Source: JAVBNJ01 sp031551625 (GTDB lineage: Bacteria > Bacteroidota > Bacteroidia > Bacteroidales > UBA932). From it: a DNA stretch of 6,004 bases. The notes under the pieces were generated by a model that was not told the DNA's origin, searched no databases, and saw only the letters and a list, made by a program, of their open reading frames with translations. The stretch lies in NCBI GenBank assembly GCA_031551625.1, contig JAVBNJ010000146.1, positions 1-6,004 of the forward strand, written 5' to 3'. Position numbers and translations under genes: made by a program. Shown here in pieces: positions 5,837 through 6,004 of this stretch. The first letter of the stretch is position 1; each line of letters starts with the position of its first letter.

Positions 5837-6004
5837 CTACTCATCCAGAGTTATTCTATTATTCTCAAGGTATTCATAAAATATCGCTCTGACATACTCC
5901 ATAGTATCATAATCGGGAACTATCTCCTTGTACTCATCGTAAGATTTGAAGCGTACTTTTTGCCCTTCCCCATGCTTAAGAAAGTTTCTTAGAAATTTAC
6001 TGAT
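5837..6004 (-). CDS. C-terminal part of an unidentified protein (5' end outside window)
   Basis: On the minus strand one frame is open from the window edge for 55 codons to a TAG (plus-strand CTA at 5837-5839). The peptide is charged and soluble-looking, containing LRNFLKHGEG, YDEYKEIVPDYD and an acidic ending NRITLDE. I do not recognise the family. Three of its four Arg codons are AGA and three of four Ile codons are ATA, whereas gyrA, the TPR gene and the feoB-like gene use almost only CGN for Arg. This hints at an accessory or acquired gene, on a very small sample. It converges on the feoB-like gene. A 55-codon open frame can occur by chance. The overlapping plus-strand frame (5792-5992) is less plausible because its product is a hydrophobic mirror of this charged peptide. 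Confidence 0.5.
   Translation of the reverse strand: MSKFLRNFLKHGEGQKVRFKSYDEYKEIVPDYDTMEYVRAIFYEYLENNRITLDE

Noticed and set aside
5792..5992. 66-codon plus-strand frame after the feoB-like gene
   Set aside because: Its product is a hydrophobic, low-complexity mirror of the charged minus-strand peptide at 5837-6004, and no ribosome site or family match is seen. The minus-strand reading is preferred, without certainty.

Overview
The window looks like chromosomal DNA from a member of the Bacteroidota (Bacteroidetes), most likely Bacteroidales-like. This rests on the GyrA sequence type (a QNRGGVG-type GyrA box and a six-bladed C-terminal domain), the FeoB-family sequence type, a TAnnTTTG-type -7 promoter element, and A-rich leaders without clear Shine-Dalgarno sites. 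The genus cannot be named from the sequence alone.

Layout: (1) Bases 1-190 hold the 3' end of tsaD, the tRNA t6A threonylcarbamoyltransferase. (2) Bases 191-485 are a gap without a convincing gene. It holds a GAAA-loop hairpin right after tsaD, a second hairpin with G-U pairs, and an intrinsic-terminator-like hairpin that sits just upstream of gyrA. (3) Bases 486-3011 are a complete gyrA. (4) Bases 3041-4351 encode an exported tetratricopeptide-repeat protein, probably co-transcribed with gyrA because the 29-bp gap has no terminator. (5) Bases 4352-4446 hold a tandem ATAGCTAT palindrome, a strong intrinsic terminator with a 15-bp stem, and a Bacteroidota -7 element packed immediately behind its T-tract. 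(6) Bases 4447-5784 encode a FeoB-family membrane permease that lacks the whole N-terminal GTPase region. (7) Bases 5837-6004 (minus strand) appear to be the 3' end of an unidentified gene convergent with the feoB-like gene.

Most of the window is housekeeping DNA: tRNA modification, DNA supercoiling and an exported TPR protein. The most notable element is the stand-alone FeoB membrane domain. It begins exactly at the domain boundary, has its own promoter, keeps the hallmark membrane motifs, yet is altered in one normally well-conserved FeoB motif. It is either half of a split ferrous-iron transporter whose G-protein is encoded elsewhere, or a diverged GTPase-free paralogue. I see no CRISPR array, tRNA, rRNA, insertion sequence or defence system.
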